The notes beneath the pieces were generated by a model. The model saw only the letters and a program-made list of their open reading frames with translations, made no database searches and was not told the origin of the DNA. A DNA stretch of 45,432 nucleotides, taken from NCBI GenBank assembly GCA_035627375.1, contig DASPLX010000048.1:1-45432 (forward strand), given 5' to 3'. This document shows positions 25,033 through 33,084 of this stretch, piece after piece. The position numbers and the translations under genes were made by a program. Source of the stretch: DASPLX01 sp035627375 (GTDB taxonomy: Bacteria; Pseudomonadota; Gammaproteobacteria; Burkholderiales; Burkholderiaceae_D). Position 1 is the first letter of the stretch. Every line of letters starts with the position of its first letter.

Positions 25033-25050
25033 ACCGCCGTTCGCGGCGGT
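25033..25050 (+). terminator. UUCG-loop hairpin after the cytochrome gene
   Basis: A perfect 7-bp stem ACCGCCG/CGGCGGT (25033-25039 with 25044-25050) closes a TTCG tetraloop, an unusually stable arrangement. CATTGTTT follows rather than a strong T-run. It lies about 125 bp past the dehydrogenase operon and 38 bp before the RHH gene, and may end the operon or protect mRNA. Confidence 0.45.
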
Positions 25051-25088
25051 CATTGTTTCAACAGCGCTTTTTTATCGAGGGACACCAA

Positions 25089-25487
25089 ATGTGCAAACTC
25101 TACATTGAAGCGGATCCAATCCATTACGAATTGCGGACACGTTCGATCCGGATCCATGGCGTGGTCACGAGCATCCGTCTCGAAAATCTGTGCTGGGACA
25201 TTCTTGCCCGGATTGCCAATTCGAGCGAACTCACCACGAACCAGCTGATCTGCACGCTCCATGACGAACTCATCGAACGCCAGGAAAAGATCACGAATTT
25301 CGCGTCGTTCCTCAGGATCAGTTGCATGCGTTATCTGTCCTTCGTCGCCAAAGATCACGACAAGGAGTTCCTGTTGCTTGGCCGTTCCGCGGTTACCCGG
25401 CCAGAGACTCATGGCCCGCATGCGAACAACCATGCGACGGAAGACCGTTCGGTGGTGGTAAGCCTCCCGGAAAAAAAGGCCAAATGA
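25089..25487 (+). CDS. ribbon-helix-helix domain protein
   Basis: A 132-residue protein whose residues about 15-75 follow the RHH pattern: a strand TRSIRIHGVVTSIRLE and two helices ENLCWDILARIANSS and TTNQLICTLHDELIER. Such proteins usually bind DNA as dimers. The C-terminal part after residue 100 is polar and probably disordered. The start at MCKLYIEADP is chosen because GAGGGACACC lies just upstream; the open frame runs further 5' but with unrelated composition. Targets are unknown. The gene stands alone between the dehydrogenase operon and gloB. Confidence 0.8.
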   Translation: MCKLYIEADPIHYELRTRSIRIHGVVTSIRLENLCWDILARIANSSELTTNQLICTLHDELIERQEKITNFASFLRISCMRYLSFVAKDHDKEFLLLGRSAVTRPETHGPHANNHATEDRSVVVSLPEKKAK

Positions 25488-25546
25488 ATTGAGCGTGGAG
25501 CCTTCCTCGTCGTTCCTGGTACATTGGACATCGCTTTTCGATCATC

Positions 25547-26377
25547 ATGCAAAAATCCGGCAATCATCAACTCGAGGTACTTGCCGTCCACGCCTTTGAG
25601 GACAACTACATCTGGCTGATCCACGATGGCACGAGCGGCATCGTCGTCGATCCTGGCGATCCGGATGCCGTCATCCGGGTTCTCGATGAGCGCCGCTTGC
25701 ATCTGGCCGCGATCCTCGTCACTCATCATCATGGCGATCATATCGCCGGCATACCATCGCTTGCGGCTCGCTTCCGCTGCGACGTGTTTGGGCCTGCGAA
25801 AGAAGATATAGCTGGTCTGACGCACAAGGTAAAAGCAAATGATGTGATCCGGATCGCACAGGCCGGACTGGAGCTGCATGTGCTGGAAATTCCCGGACAT
25901 ACCCTGGGACATCTCGCTTACCACTGTGAACAGCGACAGTGGCTGTTCCCCGGCGATACCTTGTTCGCCGCAGGATGCGGGCGCCTGTTCGAGGGCAGTT
26001 CGGACCAGATGCACCGCTCCTTGCAGAAACTCATGGCATTGCCGGACACCACGCAGGTATTTTGCGCGCACGAATATACGCTATCCAACCTGGCCTTCGC
26101 GTTGGAAGCCGACCCCGAGAATCCGGATATCCCTCACCGGCTGCTAGTCGAGAAAGCGAAGCGCAGGCAAGGCCTGCCCACGATCCCGACCACCATAGGC
26201 TGGGAGAGACGCACCAATCCCTTTGTCCGGGCGTCGGAAGCCAGTGTCGTTCGAAATATCGTACTTCGCAGGCGCCCCGCCAATATTGAACCTCCCGCCA
26301 TCTTCGCTGCGTTAAGAAGCTGGAAAGACGAGTTTCGCAGCCATCCGAACCCAACGCCGGACATAGCGTATGAATAA
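25547..26377 (+). CDS. gloB: hydroxyacylglutathione hydrolase (glyoxalase II)
   Basis: Glyoxalase II hydrolyses S-D-lactoylglutathione to lactate and glutathione. This 276-residue protein has the metallo-beta-lactamase motif THHHGDH at 59-65, the later metal ligands in IPGHTLGH and FPGDTLFAAGCGR, and CAHEYTLSNL. Length and ending (LRSWKDEF) fit the family. No strong ribosome site is visible. Its last 8 bp overlap the histidine-kinase gene, so gloB is expressed with the two-component pair. A glyoxalase I-type gene lies 3.2 kb upstream. Confidence 0.94.
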   Translation: MQKSGNHQLEVLAVHAFEDNYIWLIHDGTSGIVVDPGDPDAVIRVLDERRLHLAAILVTHHHGDHIAGIPSLAARFRCDVFGPAKEDIAGLTHKVKANDVIRIAQAGLELHVLEIPGHTLGHLAYHCEQRQWLFPGDTLFAAGCGRLFEGSSDQMHRSLQKLMALPDTTQVFCAHEYTLSNLAFALEADPENPDIPHRLLVEKAKRRQGLPTIPTTIGWERRTNPFVRASEASVVRNIVLRRRPANIEPPAIFAALRSWKDEFRSHPNPTPDIAYE

Positions 26378-27356
26378 CAACCTCTCGCACAATTTTTCGA
26401 TCAGCGCGATGTCTTTTCTGATTTCGGCGTCCGGCCTGATTTGCGCGCTTGCGTCTGCGTCTCATCCAAATGGAATCGACATGCGCGAGCCGATTTTTGC
26501 GAGCGCCGTGCTGCTGACGTTCTCCATCGCGGTCGCCAGCGTATGCGCGCTCTTCAACGAACGCTCGAGATCCATGTCGTTTCGCCTCAAGGAAGAGGTG
26601 GCGAAGAAGAACGTCGAGTTGGAAGCGGTCAGCAAGAATCTCGCCGAATTCAAGGGCCAGATGTTGCAACAGGAGAAAATGGCCGCCATCGGCACGCTTG
26701 CCGTCGGCCTGCTGCATGAAATTAACAATCCCGTGAACTTTTGCCTGATGGCGGTCAATGTCGCGCAAGAGAGTCCCATTGCCAAGGCAGATCCCGGCCT
26801 GAACGAATGTCTGACCGATGCCAAACTAGGCATGCAGCGTATTCAGCATATCGTCTCCGACTTGAAGGTCTTCGCCTATCGCGATCCGGATGCCGCTTTC
26901 GTCATGAAATCGTTCTTGTTCGAGAAGGCGCTGGAATCCGCGACGCGACTGACCATGTATGAATTGAAAGGCGTCTCGATGTGCCGCGATTTGCCGAACG
27001 ATACGCTGGTGCGCGGCGACGAAGCGGCCATCGTCGGCGTGTTGATCAATCTGTTCAGCAATGCAGCCCTGGCCATGCGCAAGGCGCGCACGCCGAAACC
27101 CGCCATACAGGTGTCGGCCGCCTGGCAGGATGGCAGGCTGCATGTGGCCGTCCGCGACAACGGCCCGGGCATCGCTCCCGAGAATATCTCCCGCATCTTC
27201 GAGCCTTTCTTCACGACCCGCGAGGTCGGGCAAGGATTGGGCCTTGGTCTGAGCATCAGCCATCGTGTGATCGAACGTCACGGCGGCACGTTGCACGCCG
27301 AAAGCGTCGCCGGCGAATGGACTCGAATGAGCTTCGACTTGCCGCGGGCGGATTGA
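26370..27356 (+). CDS. membrane sensor histidine kinase
   Basis: A 328-residue kinase with two N-terminal hydrophobic segments (about 10-31 and 40-61) and no sizeable periplasmic domain. A coiled-coil (KEEVAKKNVELEAVSKNLAEF) leads to the H-box LLHEINNPVNF with phospho-acceptor His116, then the HATPase domain: N-box NLFSNAALAM, G1 DNGPGIAPENISRIFEPFF and G2 GQGLGLGLSIS. It overlaps gloB by 8 bp and precedes the response regulator by 97 bp. With almost no extracytoplasmic part, it probably senses within the membrane or cytosol. The signal is unknown. Confidence 0.93.
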   Translation: MNNNLSHNFSISAMSFLISASGLICALASASHPNGIDMREPIFASAVLLTFSIAVASVCALFNERSRSMSFRLKEEVAKKNVELEAVSKNLAEFKGQMLQQEKMAAIGTLAVGLLHEINNPVNFCLMAVNVAQESPIAKADPGLNECLTDAKLGMQRIQHIVSDLKVFAYRDPDAAFVMKSFLFEKALESATRLTMYELKGVSMCRDLPNDTLVRGDEAAIVGVLINLFSNAALAMRKARTPKPAIQVSAAWQDGRLHVAVRDNGPGIAPENISRIFEPFFTTREVGQGLGLGLSISHRVIERHGGTLHAESVAGEWTRMSFDLPRAD

Positions 27357-27453
27357 AACCGGTCGCGCGTATCGATAACGACGTGCACGACGATTGCAGT
27401 ACCGATTTGCCGGGATTTCCGGCAGTTCAACCATATCAGGGTAGGAGCAAGCG

Positions 27454-28440
27454 ATGATGGACACCAGCGTTTCCGAGCCGATGATTCTCTTCGTGGATGA
27501 CGAGCCCGCCGCCGTCAAGTATTTCCAGCGTGCGATCGATTCGCTCGCCCCGGTCGTGACGGCCGACTCGGTCGAAGAAGGAAAACGCCTGCTGGATCGG
27601 CATGCGGATACGCTGGCAGTATTGATGTCGGACCAACGTATGCCGGGAGAGTACGGCAATGAACTACTACGCTATGCCAGCAACCGGCATCCGCATATCG
27701 TCCGGATCCTGACGACGACTTATTCCGAGTTGGACGACACGGCCGAGGCGATCAACGAGGGCCCGGTGCAACGCTACCTTCAGAAGCCGCTGGATCTCGC
27801 CGCGCTGCGCATCGAACTGAAGCAGGCGATGGAATTCGCCGCCGTTCGCAAGGAACGCGACCGCCTGCTGCGCGAAAAGATAGCAGCAAGACAAAAGCAA
27901 CTGATCGCCAGCCGCATCAGCGCTCTGTATTCGATATGCAGCACCATCGCCGGATCGGCATGCCTCCAGCCGGTGGAGACTTATCTCAATGCGGCGCGGA
28001 ATGTCGGCATGAGGCGTCCGGACGCCGATTGGTTGCAGATGGACTATACCGATCTCATGTGCGCGGAAGCATTGCGCAGCGGAGCCTATGGCGATGAAGT
28101 GCGCCGGGCGCTCTTCAGAATGGGGCAGAGCTTCGCGCAGTACGACGGCGACGATACGATTCAGGCATTGGCGGAACTGTGGCCGGGAAAAGTATGTGCG
28201 CTCGACGACCAAACTTACGTGTTGGCGAACGACTTGAACCTGGCGGAATTCCTGGAAACGCCCTCGCAATCTCCAGCTTCTCCCGATCATGCCGACTGGC
28301 TGGCGTTCTTGATGTGGCTGGATCGGCGCGGTCAGTCGCTGCAAGTGACGCAGTCGGATGCGGGTCTGGAATGCCGCGTGACACAGGACAATGTGCCTCT
28401 TCCAAGATCCAGGCTGGCAGCCTGGATAAAGCAATTCTAA
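27454..28440 (+). CDS. response regulator with unrecognised C-terminal domain
   Basis: A 328-residue protein. Residues 10-125 are a receiver domain: acidic pair Asp15-Asp16, phosphorylation site Asp60 in LMSDQRMPG, Thr88, and Lys111 in LQKPLD. A coiled segment (about 118-150, RKERDRLLREKIAARQKQ) leads to a C-terminal domain of about 180 residues that is not a recognisable DNA-binding, GGDEF, EAL or HD-GYP domain. It may bind a protein partner. AGGAGCAAGCG supports the first of two adjacent ATGs. It is the natural partner of the kinase upstream. Confidence 0.92.
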   Translation: MMDTSVSEPMILFVDDEPAAVKYFQRAIDSLAPVVTADSVEEGKRLLDRHADTLAVLMSDQRMPGEYGNELLRYASNRHPHIVRILTTTYSELDDTAEAINEGPVQRYLQKPLDLAALRIELKQAMEFAAVRKERDRLLREKIAARQKQLIASRISALYSICSTIAGSACLQPVETYLNAARNVGMRRPDADWLQMDYTDLMCAEALRSGAYGDEVRRALFRMGQSFAQYDGDDTIQALAELWPGKVCALDDQTYVLANDLNLAEFLETPSQSPASPDHADWLAFLMWLDRRGQSLQVTQSDAGLECRVTQDNVPLPRSRLAAWIKQF

Positions 28441-28454
28441 CGCCTCCCTCAAGA

Positions 28455-28473
28455 GTCCCGCGCCGCGCGGGAC
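28455..28473 (+). terminator. GC-rich hairpin after the response-regulator gene
   Basis: GTCCCGCGC and GCGCGGGAC (28455-28463, 28465-28473) form a near-continuous palindrome 14 bp after the stop codon. A loose pyrimidine tract (CTTCTTGCTCGTTT) follows. It probably ends the gloB-kinase-regulator transcript, but the T-run is weak. Confidence 0.45.
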
Positions 28474-28490
28474 CTGCACTTCTTGCTCGT

Positions 28491-28519
28491 TTGAGCCCCT
28501 CCTTCCTCCGCGATATAAT
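28491..28519 (+). promoter_or_regulatory. strong sigma-70 promoter of the motor-like operon
   Basis: TTGAGC (28491-28496) and a perfect TATAAT (28514-28519) are 17 bp apart. It is the best sigma-70 match I noticed in this window and lies 136 bp before the first operon gene. Confidence 0.75.
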
Positions 28520-28534
28520 CGCGGGTTTGTCCCC

Positions 28535-28642
28535 ATGGATCTGTTGCCGGTAGTGACTTCGGTTCACCAGCACCAGGTCAAGGCCAGTGTTCGCTCGAAT
28601 AGCGACCCGGGCTGCTCGTCTTCTTGCTTTTTTCGATTTTGA
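28535..28642 (+). CDS. possible 35-codon leader peptide
   Basis: An ATG 16 bp after the TATAAT box opens 35 codons (MDLLPVVTSVHQHQ onward, ending in CSSSCFFRF) and stops with TGA directly before a TTG that starts the next frame; the likely ATG of the DUF3348-type gene follows 12 bp later. There is no ribosome site before it, and the mRNA leader would be only a few bases. It may be translated leaderlessly, be part of a regulatory leader, or be chance. Confidence 0.25.
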   Translation: MDLLPVVTSVHQHQVKASVRSNSDPGCSSSCFFRF

Positions 28643-28654
28643 TTGCGCCTGCAT

Positions 28655-29419
28655 ATGACGCGAGTGTTACCGCGTACAAATTTCCATAGTTCAAAACTCA
28701 TTCGCTGCCTCGCCGATTTGGACCTCGTGCATACCGCGGATCCGGGGAGTTCCTATGCGGAAACACTGGGTCTGTGGATCCATTTTGCCGACGCCATCAC
28801 TCTCTCTGCCGTGCACAACGACAGCATAGCGATTCCGACAAACGGATCGTCCAAAGCACGAGACGCCGCGCATGCCGCGGTCGACGCCGAATGCAAGCGC
28901 ATACAGCGCATGCTGGCGAACACGGTCAGGGAGAGTTGCTTGCCCGACTCCGGCAAGACGCACATCACGCTGCCTCCTCCCATATCCGAGCCCGTGCCTG
29001 ATCTCTCGAAGGCGTACGCGCCATATCGCCGGTTCTATGAAGCGCATCAACGCGACATGGAATCGAGCATTCAGCCCTTGAGGGCGAGGGTCAGGGAAAC
29101 GGTGGCGAAGACATCGCCGCGACTCAAGAAACTTGCCGACCTGGATGCGACGTTCGAGAAGATATTGCGCGATCGCGAGAATAAATTGCTCTCCAAGGTG
29201 CCGCTACTTCTGAAAAAGCGTTTTGCGCAATTGTTCCAGGAATATCAGCAAACATCCATCGATGCTCGACAAGCTGGCAATCCAGCCGGCCGAATGCCAG
29301 CGGGAGCCTGGCTGGCGCGCTTTTGCGATGACATGCGAACGCTGCTGCTGGCGGAAGTGGAGCTGCGCATGCAACCGACGGTGGGACTCATCGAAGCAAT
29401 CAAACAAGATACACAATGA
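28655..29419 (+). CDS. DUF3348-type cytosolic protein, first gene of the motor-like operon
   Basis: A 254-residue soluble protein whose sequence I associate from memory with the DUF3348 family of betaproteobacteria. It has no signal peptide or membrane helix. Residues about 5-65 form a first domain (RCLADLDLVHTADPG), then a Pro-rich turn (HITLPPPISEPVPD) and a long charged helical part (about 120-215, ETVAKTSPRLKKLADLDATFEKI). The ATG overlaps no other gene; a TTG 12 bp upstream is an alternative start, and neither has a clear ribosome site. Its stop overlaps the next start (ATGA), so it is translationally coupled to the MotA/ExbB-like gene. Function unknown; probably a cytosolic partner. Confidence 0.82.
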   Translation: MTRVLPRTNFHSSKLIRCLADLDLVHTADPGSSYAETLGLWIHFADAITLSAVHNDSIAIPTNGSSKARDAAHAAVDAECKRIQRMLANTVRESCLPDSGKTHITLPPPISEPVPDLSKAYAPYRRFYEAHQRDMESSIQPLRARVRETVAKTSPRLKKLADLDATFEKILRDRENKLLSKVPLLLKKRFAQLFQEYQQTSIDARQAGNPAGRMPAGAWLARFCDDMRTLLLAEVELRMQPTVGLIEAIKQDTQ

Positions 29420-31584
29420 ATAGACATTTATTTACGGCCGCCTTCGTCTTGGGCGCCCTCGGCATCGTCTGGGTAGGTATCGGATTCATCGACTCCAGCC
29501 TTCTGGCGCTGCTGATGACGGTTGTCATCGGCGCGGTCTATGTGTTCGGCGCGCATGAGCTGCGGCGGTTCCGAGAGGCGACATCCACATTGACGGACGC
29601 TCTCGCGGCGATTCCAGAGAACCTGACCGACCTCGACGACTGGCTGGCCCGCGTGCATCCTTCGCTGCAAAACGCCGTGCGCTTGCGCATCGAGGGAGAG
29701 CGCATGGGCTTGCCAGGCCCTGCCCTCACGCCGTACCTGGTCGGACTGCTGGTGATGCTGGGGATGCTCGGCACGTTCCTGGGCATGGTCGTCACGCTCA
29801 AGGGCGCGGTCTTTGCGTTGGAAAAGACGACCGACCTTCAAGCGATCCGCTCCGCGCTCGCGGTGCCGGTCGCGGGCTTGGGGCTTGCGTTCGGCACCTC
29901 CGTGGCAGGGGTGGCCGCATCCGCGATGCTGGGCCTGATGTCGGCGCTCAGCCGGCGCGAAAGAATGCAAGCCGCGCAACAACTGGACACCAGGATCGCC
30001 ACGACGTTGCGACGCTTTTCGCTCACGCATCAGCGCCAGGAAACCTTCAAGGCGCTGCAGCTGCAATCCCAGGCCTTGCCTCAGGTTGTCGACAAATTGC
30101 AGGCGATGATGGCGCAGATGGAAGAGATGAGCCGGCAGTCGAACCAGCGCTTGCTCAGCAATCAGGAGGATTTTCACAGCAATGCGAAGATCGTCTATAC
30201 CGATCTGGCACGGGCGGTCGATCAATCCCTTCGCGAGAGCTTGAGCCGAAGCGCGCAGGTTGCCGGCGAAAGCATCAAACCCGTGCTCGAATCCGCGATG
30301 GAGGGGATCGCGCGGGAAGCGACATTGATGCACCAACGCATGGCAGAGACGGTACAAGCGCAGCTCGACGGACTTTCCGCGCGCTTCAACGATACCGCCG
30401 CCGGCGTGGCTGAAAACTGGTCTGCGGCTGTGCGCAGCCACGAGCAAGCAAGCGCCGGCATCGCCGCGGACCTGGGCCGTTCACTGGTTGAATTCAACGA
30501 AACATTCGAGCAGCGTTCCGGCGCCCTCGTGGCCAGGATTGGCGAAACTTACGCCGGCCTGCAGGCCGATCACACAGAGCGTGACGAGCGGCGGCAGCAG
30601 GCTTGGACGCAGTCGCTGGAAGCGATGGCTGCGTCCGTTGCCCAGGAATTGCGGCAGACCGGCGCACGAGCGCTTTCTCAGCAACAGGAGGTCCTCGACA
30701 CCCTGGCCCGGACCGCCCAAGACATCACCGAACACGCGCAGGCTCGCGCTCGCGATGCGCTAGCCGAAACGACGCGCTTGATCGCGTCCGCCGAAGAATT
30801 GATGCGCTCGCGCATCGCCGCCGAAGCGCAGTGGATCGAACAGCACCGCGAGCGGATGGATCAACTAGCCGGCATGTTGCGTTCCGAGCTCGGCACGCTC
30901 AAGGACGACGAAGCCGCACGCGGCAATGCCGCGATCGAACGCCTGGGGCAACTGCAGGCGGCGCTGGCAAGCCACCTGACGACGCTGGGCACCGCGCTGG
31001 AGGAGCCAATCACGCGGCTCATCCACACGGCCTCGGAAGCGCCCCGCGCCGCGGCGGAAGTGATCGGGCAACTGCGCCAGGAGATCTCCAACAGCGTAGC
31101 GCGCGACAACGAGCTTCTCGAGGAACGCAGCCGCATCATGGAAACGCTCAATGCGCTGCTCGCCGCGATCAATCATGCGTCCTTGGAGCAGCGCGCCGCG
31201 ATCGATTCCCTGGTGGCCTCTTCCGAGAAGGCGCTCAACGCCACCGCCAGCGCGTTCTCGGACAATGTCGCCGCAGAGGCCGCCAAACTGACGGACATCG
31301 CCGCGAACGTCACCAGCAGCGCGGTCGAAGTGTCGAGCCTGAGCGAAGCCTTCGGTTTCGCGGTGCAGGCGTTCAATGAAGCCAATGAGAAGCTGATCGC
31401 CAGCCTGCAGCGCATCGAAGGCGCAATGGACAAATCCCAGTCGAGAAGCGACGAACAGCTCGCCTATTACGTGGCCCAGGCCCGTGAAATCATCGACCTC
31501 TCGATGACGTCGCAAAAGGAAATCGTCGAAGCGCTGCGCCGGCTGCCGTCGGCACAAGGCACGTTCGCCGAAGAGGTCCGATAA
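29416..31584 (+). CDS. MotA/ExbB-like membrane protein with long helical tail (DUF802 type)
   Basis: A 722-residue protein. Four membrane helices lie at about 7-25, 29-47, 105-129 and 147-178. The third (VGLLVMLGMLGTFLGMVV) matches the GLLGTVxG signature of ExbB/TolQ/MotA channels and the fourth (LAVPVAGLGLAFGTSVAGVA) the matching pore helix. Residues 180-722 are almost entirely charged, Ala/Gln/Glu/Arg-rich helix with heptad-like spacing, a cytoplasmic tail far longer than in MotA or ExbB. The C-terminal repeats recall the DUF802 label used in Burkholderiales. The same architecture occurs in ZorA of Zorya defence systems. It overlaps both neighbours by 4 and 1 bp. Confidence 0.88.
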   Translation: MNRHLFTAAFVLGALGIVWVGIGFIDSSLLALLMTVVIGAVYVFGAHELRRFREATSTLTDALAAIPENLTDLDDWLARVHPSLQNAVRLRIEGERMGLPGPALTPYLVGLLVMLGMLGTFLGMVVTLKGAVFALEKTTDLQAIRSALAVPVAGLGLAFGTSVAGVAASAMLGLMSALSRRERMQAAQQLDTRIATTLRRFSLTHQRQETFKALQLQSQALPQVVDKLQAMMAQMEEMSRQSNQRLLSNQEDFHSNAKIVYTDLARAVDQSLRESLSRSAQVAGESIKPVLESAMEGIAREATLMHQRMAETVQAQLDGLSARFNDTAAGVAENWSAAVRSHEQASAGIAADLGRSLVEFNETFEQRSGALVARIGETYAGLQADHTERDERRQQAWTQSLEAMAASVAQELRQTGARALSQQQEVLDTLARTAQDITEHAQARARDALAETTRLIASAEELMRSRIAAEAQWIEQHRERMDQLAGMLRSELGTLKDDEAARGNAAIERLGQLQAALASHLTTLGTALEEPITRLIHTASEAPRAAAEVIGQLRQEISNSVARDNELLEERSRIMETLNALLAAINHASLEQRAAIDSLVASSEKALNATASAFSDNVAAEAAKLTDIAANVTSSAVEVSSLSEAFGFAVQAFNEANEKLIASLQRIEGAMDKSQSRSDEQLAYYVAQAREIIDLSMTSQKEIVEALRRLPSAQGTFAEEVR

Positions 31585-32219
31585 TGCACGACAGCGACGC
31601 CGGTGTTGAACAGACGGCGCCCGTGTGGGCCGTCTTTGGCGACTTGATGTCGAGTTTGCTGGGCGCTTTCGTGCTGCTCCTGGTGGGCGTGGTTGCCGTC
31701 CAGATGGAATTGACATCGCACCTGCAAGAAGAGGTGAAAAAGCGCCGGCTCGAAGAGCAGCGCAGGATGAGCCTGGAAAAGGCCTTGGCGATTCCGCTGG
31801 CGACCGGACGCATCACCTTGAACGACGGGCGCATCGGCATCAGCGGCCAGGTCTTGTTCGCGCTCAATTCGGATGAATTGCAGCCCGAAGGCCGGCAATT
31901 ATTGAAGAGCCTGGTCCTGCCGCTGCGGGCCTATTTGGGGGCGCGCGAAGAGCTGCTCATGGTGAGCGGATTCACCGACGACAAGCCGATACGCGGCGGC
32001 CCCTTCGCCGACAATTGGGAATTGTCGGCCCAGCGCGCCTTGACGGTGACCCGCACCTTGATCGAGGAGGGGATGCCGTCGTCGATGGTATTCGCGGCAG
32101 CCTTCGGTTCCGAGCAGCCGGTACGGCCCAACACCGACGACGGCGCGCGCGCGCAAAACCGGCGGGTGGAAATGGCGCCCGTGCCGAAAACCTCCAACGC
32201 CAAAAAAGCCGCTTCATGA
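31584..32219 (+). CDS. MotB/ZorB-like protein with OmpA-type peptidoglycan-binding domain
   Basis: A 211-residue protein with one N-terminal membrane helix (about 22-41). The segment FGDLMSSLLGAFVLLL aligns with the MotB helix; Asp20 sits where MotB carries its ion-binding aspartate. After a short charged linker (45-68), an OmpA-like domain follows: LFALNSDELQPEG, VSGFTDDKPI, NWELSAQRALTVTRTL and the final GARAQNRRVEM. It would anchor a stator to the cell wall. The start shares one base with the previous stop, and the end overlaps the next gene by 4 bp. Confidence 0.9.
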   Translation: MHDSDAGVEQTAPVWAVFGDLMSSLLGAFVLLLVGVVAVQMELTSHLQEEVKKRRLEEQRRMSLEKALAIPLATGRITLNDGRIGISGQVLFALNSDELQPEGRQLLKSLVLPLRAYLGAREELLMVSGFTDDKPIRGGPFADNWELSAQRALTVTRTLIEEGMPSSMVFAAAFGSEQPVRPNTDDGARAQNRRVEMAPVPKTSNAKKAAS

Positions 32220-32959
32220 TCGAGCCGGAACACAAGAGCATCGCGGATGCCCCCGCGGATACATCTCCCGATGTCGATGCGCTGATCGCTTCCTTGCGCG
32301 CGGCAGGCGCGGACCGGTTCGATCCGGTGCGCTGGCGCTATGTCGAAGTGCTGGCCAAACGCGCGGCGACGTATCAGGGCAGCGTCAAACGCATGCTCGA
32401 CGCCAAGTTGGCGCGCGCGCTGGCGGCGCTCGAAAAACGCTTCCGGCTTGCGCGCGGCGATGCCGAGGAAACCGCCGATCGCAGTATCGAACAGTATCCG
32501 CATGCGGCCGGCGAATTGCAGCGTCTCTTGGTTGCCGGCGATTTCAAAGGATTGCAACGATTGGCCGCCGCCCTGAAATCGGGCGAGCCATGTGCATCGT
32601 TGAGCGCGCTGGTGCGCCGCCTCGAGCAACATCCGCCGGAAAATATCGATGCGTGTCCGGTGGACCACGTCGAACCGCGCGCCGAACTGAAGACCGTACG
32701 GAATTTCAGGGATACCTGGTCAAAGCTGAGTGTCGACAGGCAATTGGCGCAGGCACGCGAGCAGGCCCCCAAGAATGCCGGACCGATCAATTCCCACATG
32801 CTGGTGCTGCGCTCGCTGACATTGATGCGCGACATCTCTCCCGATTATCTCAACCGGTTCATGTCTTACGCGGACACCTTGCTGTGCCTCGATCAATGCG
32901 AGAAGGAAAAGCCGGTCAACTCCAGGAAGCAATCGGCGACGAAAGCGCCGAAAAAATAG
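32216..32959 (+). CDS. DUF2894-type cytosolic protein, last gene of the motor-like operon
   Basis: A 247-residue soluble, helical, basic protein that I associate from memory with the DUF2894 family. Residues 20-90 (DALIASLRAAGADRFDPVRWRY, then LAKRAATYQGSVKRMLDAKL) form a first helical domain; FRDTWSKLSVDRQLAQA and LRSLTLMRDISPDYLNRFM mark a second near 160-225; the C-terminal tail is Lys-rich. No enzymatic motif is visible. ATGA overlap with the OmpA-like gene shows translational coupling. Likely role: cytosolic partner of the membrane complex. Confidence 0.82.
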   Translation: MIEPEHKSIADAPADTSPDVDALIASLRAAGADRFDPVRWRYVEVLAKRAATYQGSVKRMLDAKLARALAALEKRFRLARGDAEETADRSIEQYPHAAGELQRLLVAGDFKGLQRLAAALKSGEPCASLSALVRRLEQHPPENIDACPVDHVEPRAELKTVRNFRDTWSKLSVDRQLAQAREQAPKNAGPINSHMLVLRSLTLMRDISPDYLNRFMSYADTLLCLDQCEKEKPVNSRKQSATKAPKK

Positions 32960-33084
32960 CCGAGCGGGTCCGATGGATATGGGCCAGGTCTCGGGAGTGT
33001 CATGGCAGCCGGGAATCGATGAACCGGGCGTGGGCGTCGCCCCAAACGCCGCTACAAAAACATTGTGCTGTTGAAAGCAACTCC

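Noticed and set aside
30603..31379. 258-codon second plus-strand frame inside the motor-tail gene
   Set aside because: It is a frame-shifted reading of the helical tail, full of Arg and His, without a start signal.
28491..32959. Calling the operon a Zorya defence system
   Set aside because: No ZorC, ZorD or ZorE protein, nuclease or helicase is encoded nearby, and other parts of the window look chromosomal. Only the channel and OmpA partner resemble Zorya.
28655..32959. Calling the operon flagellar motAB
   Set aside because: The tail length and the two soluble partners do not fit MotA/MotB, and no flagellar gene is near.
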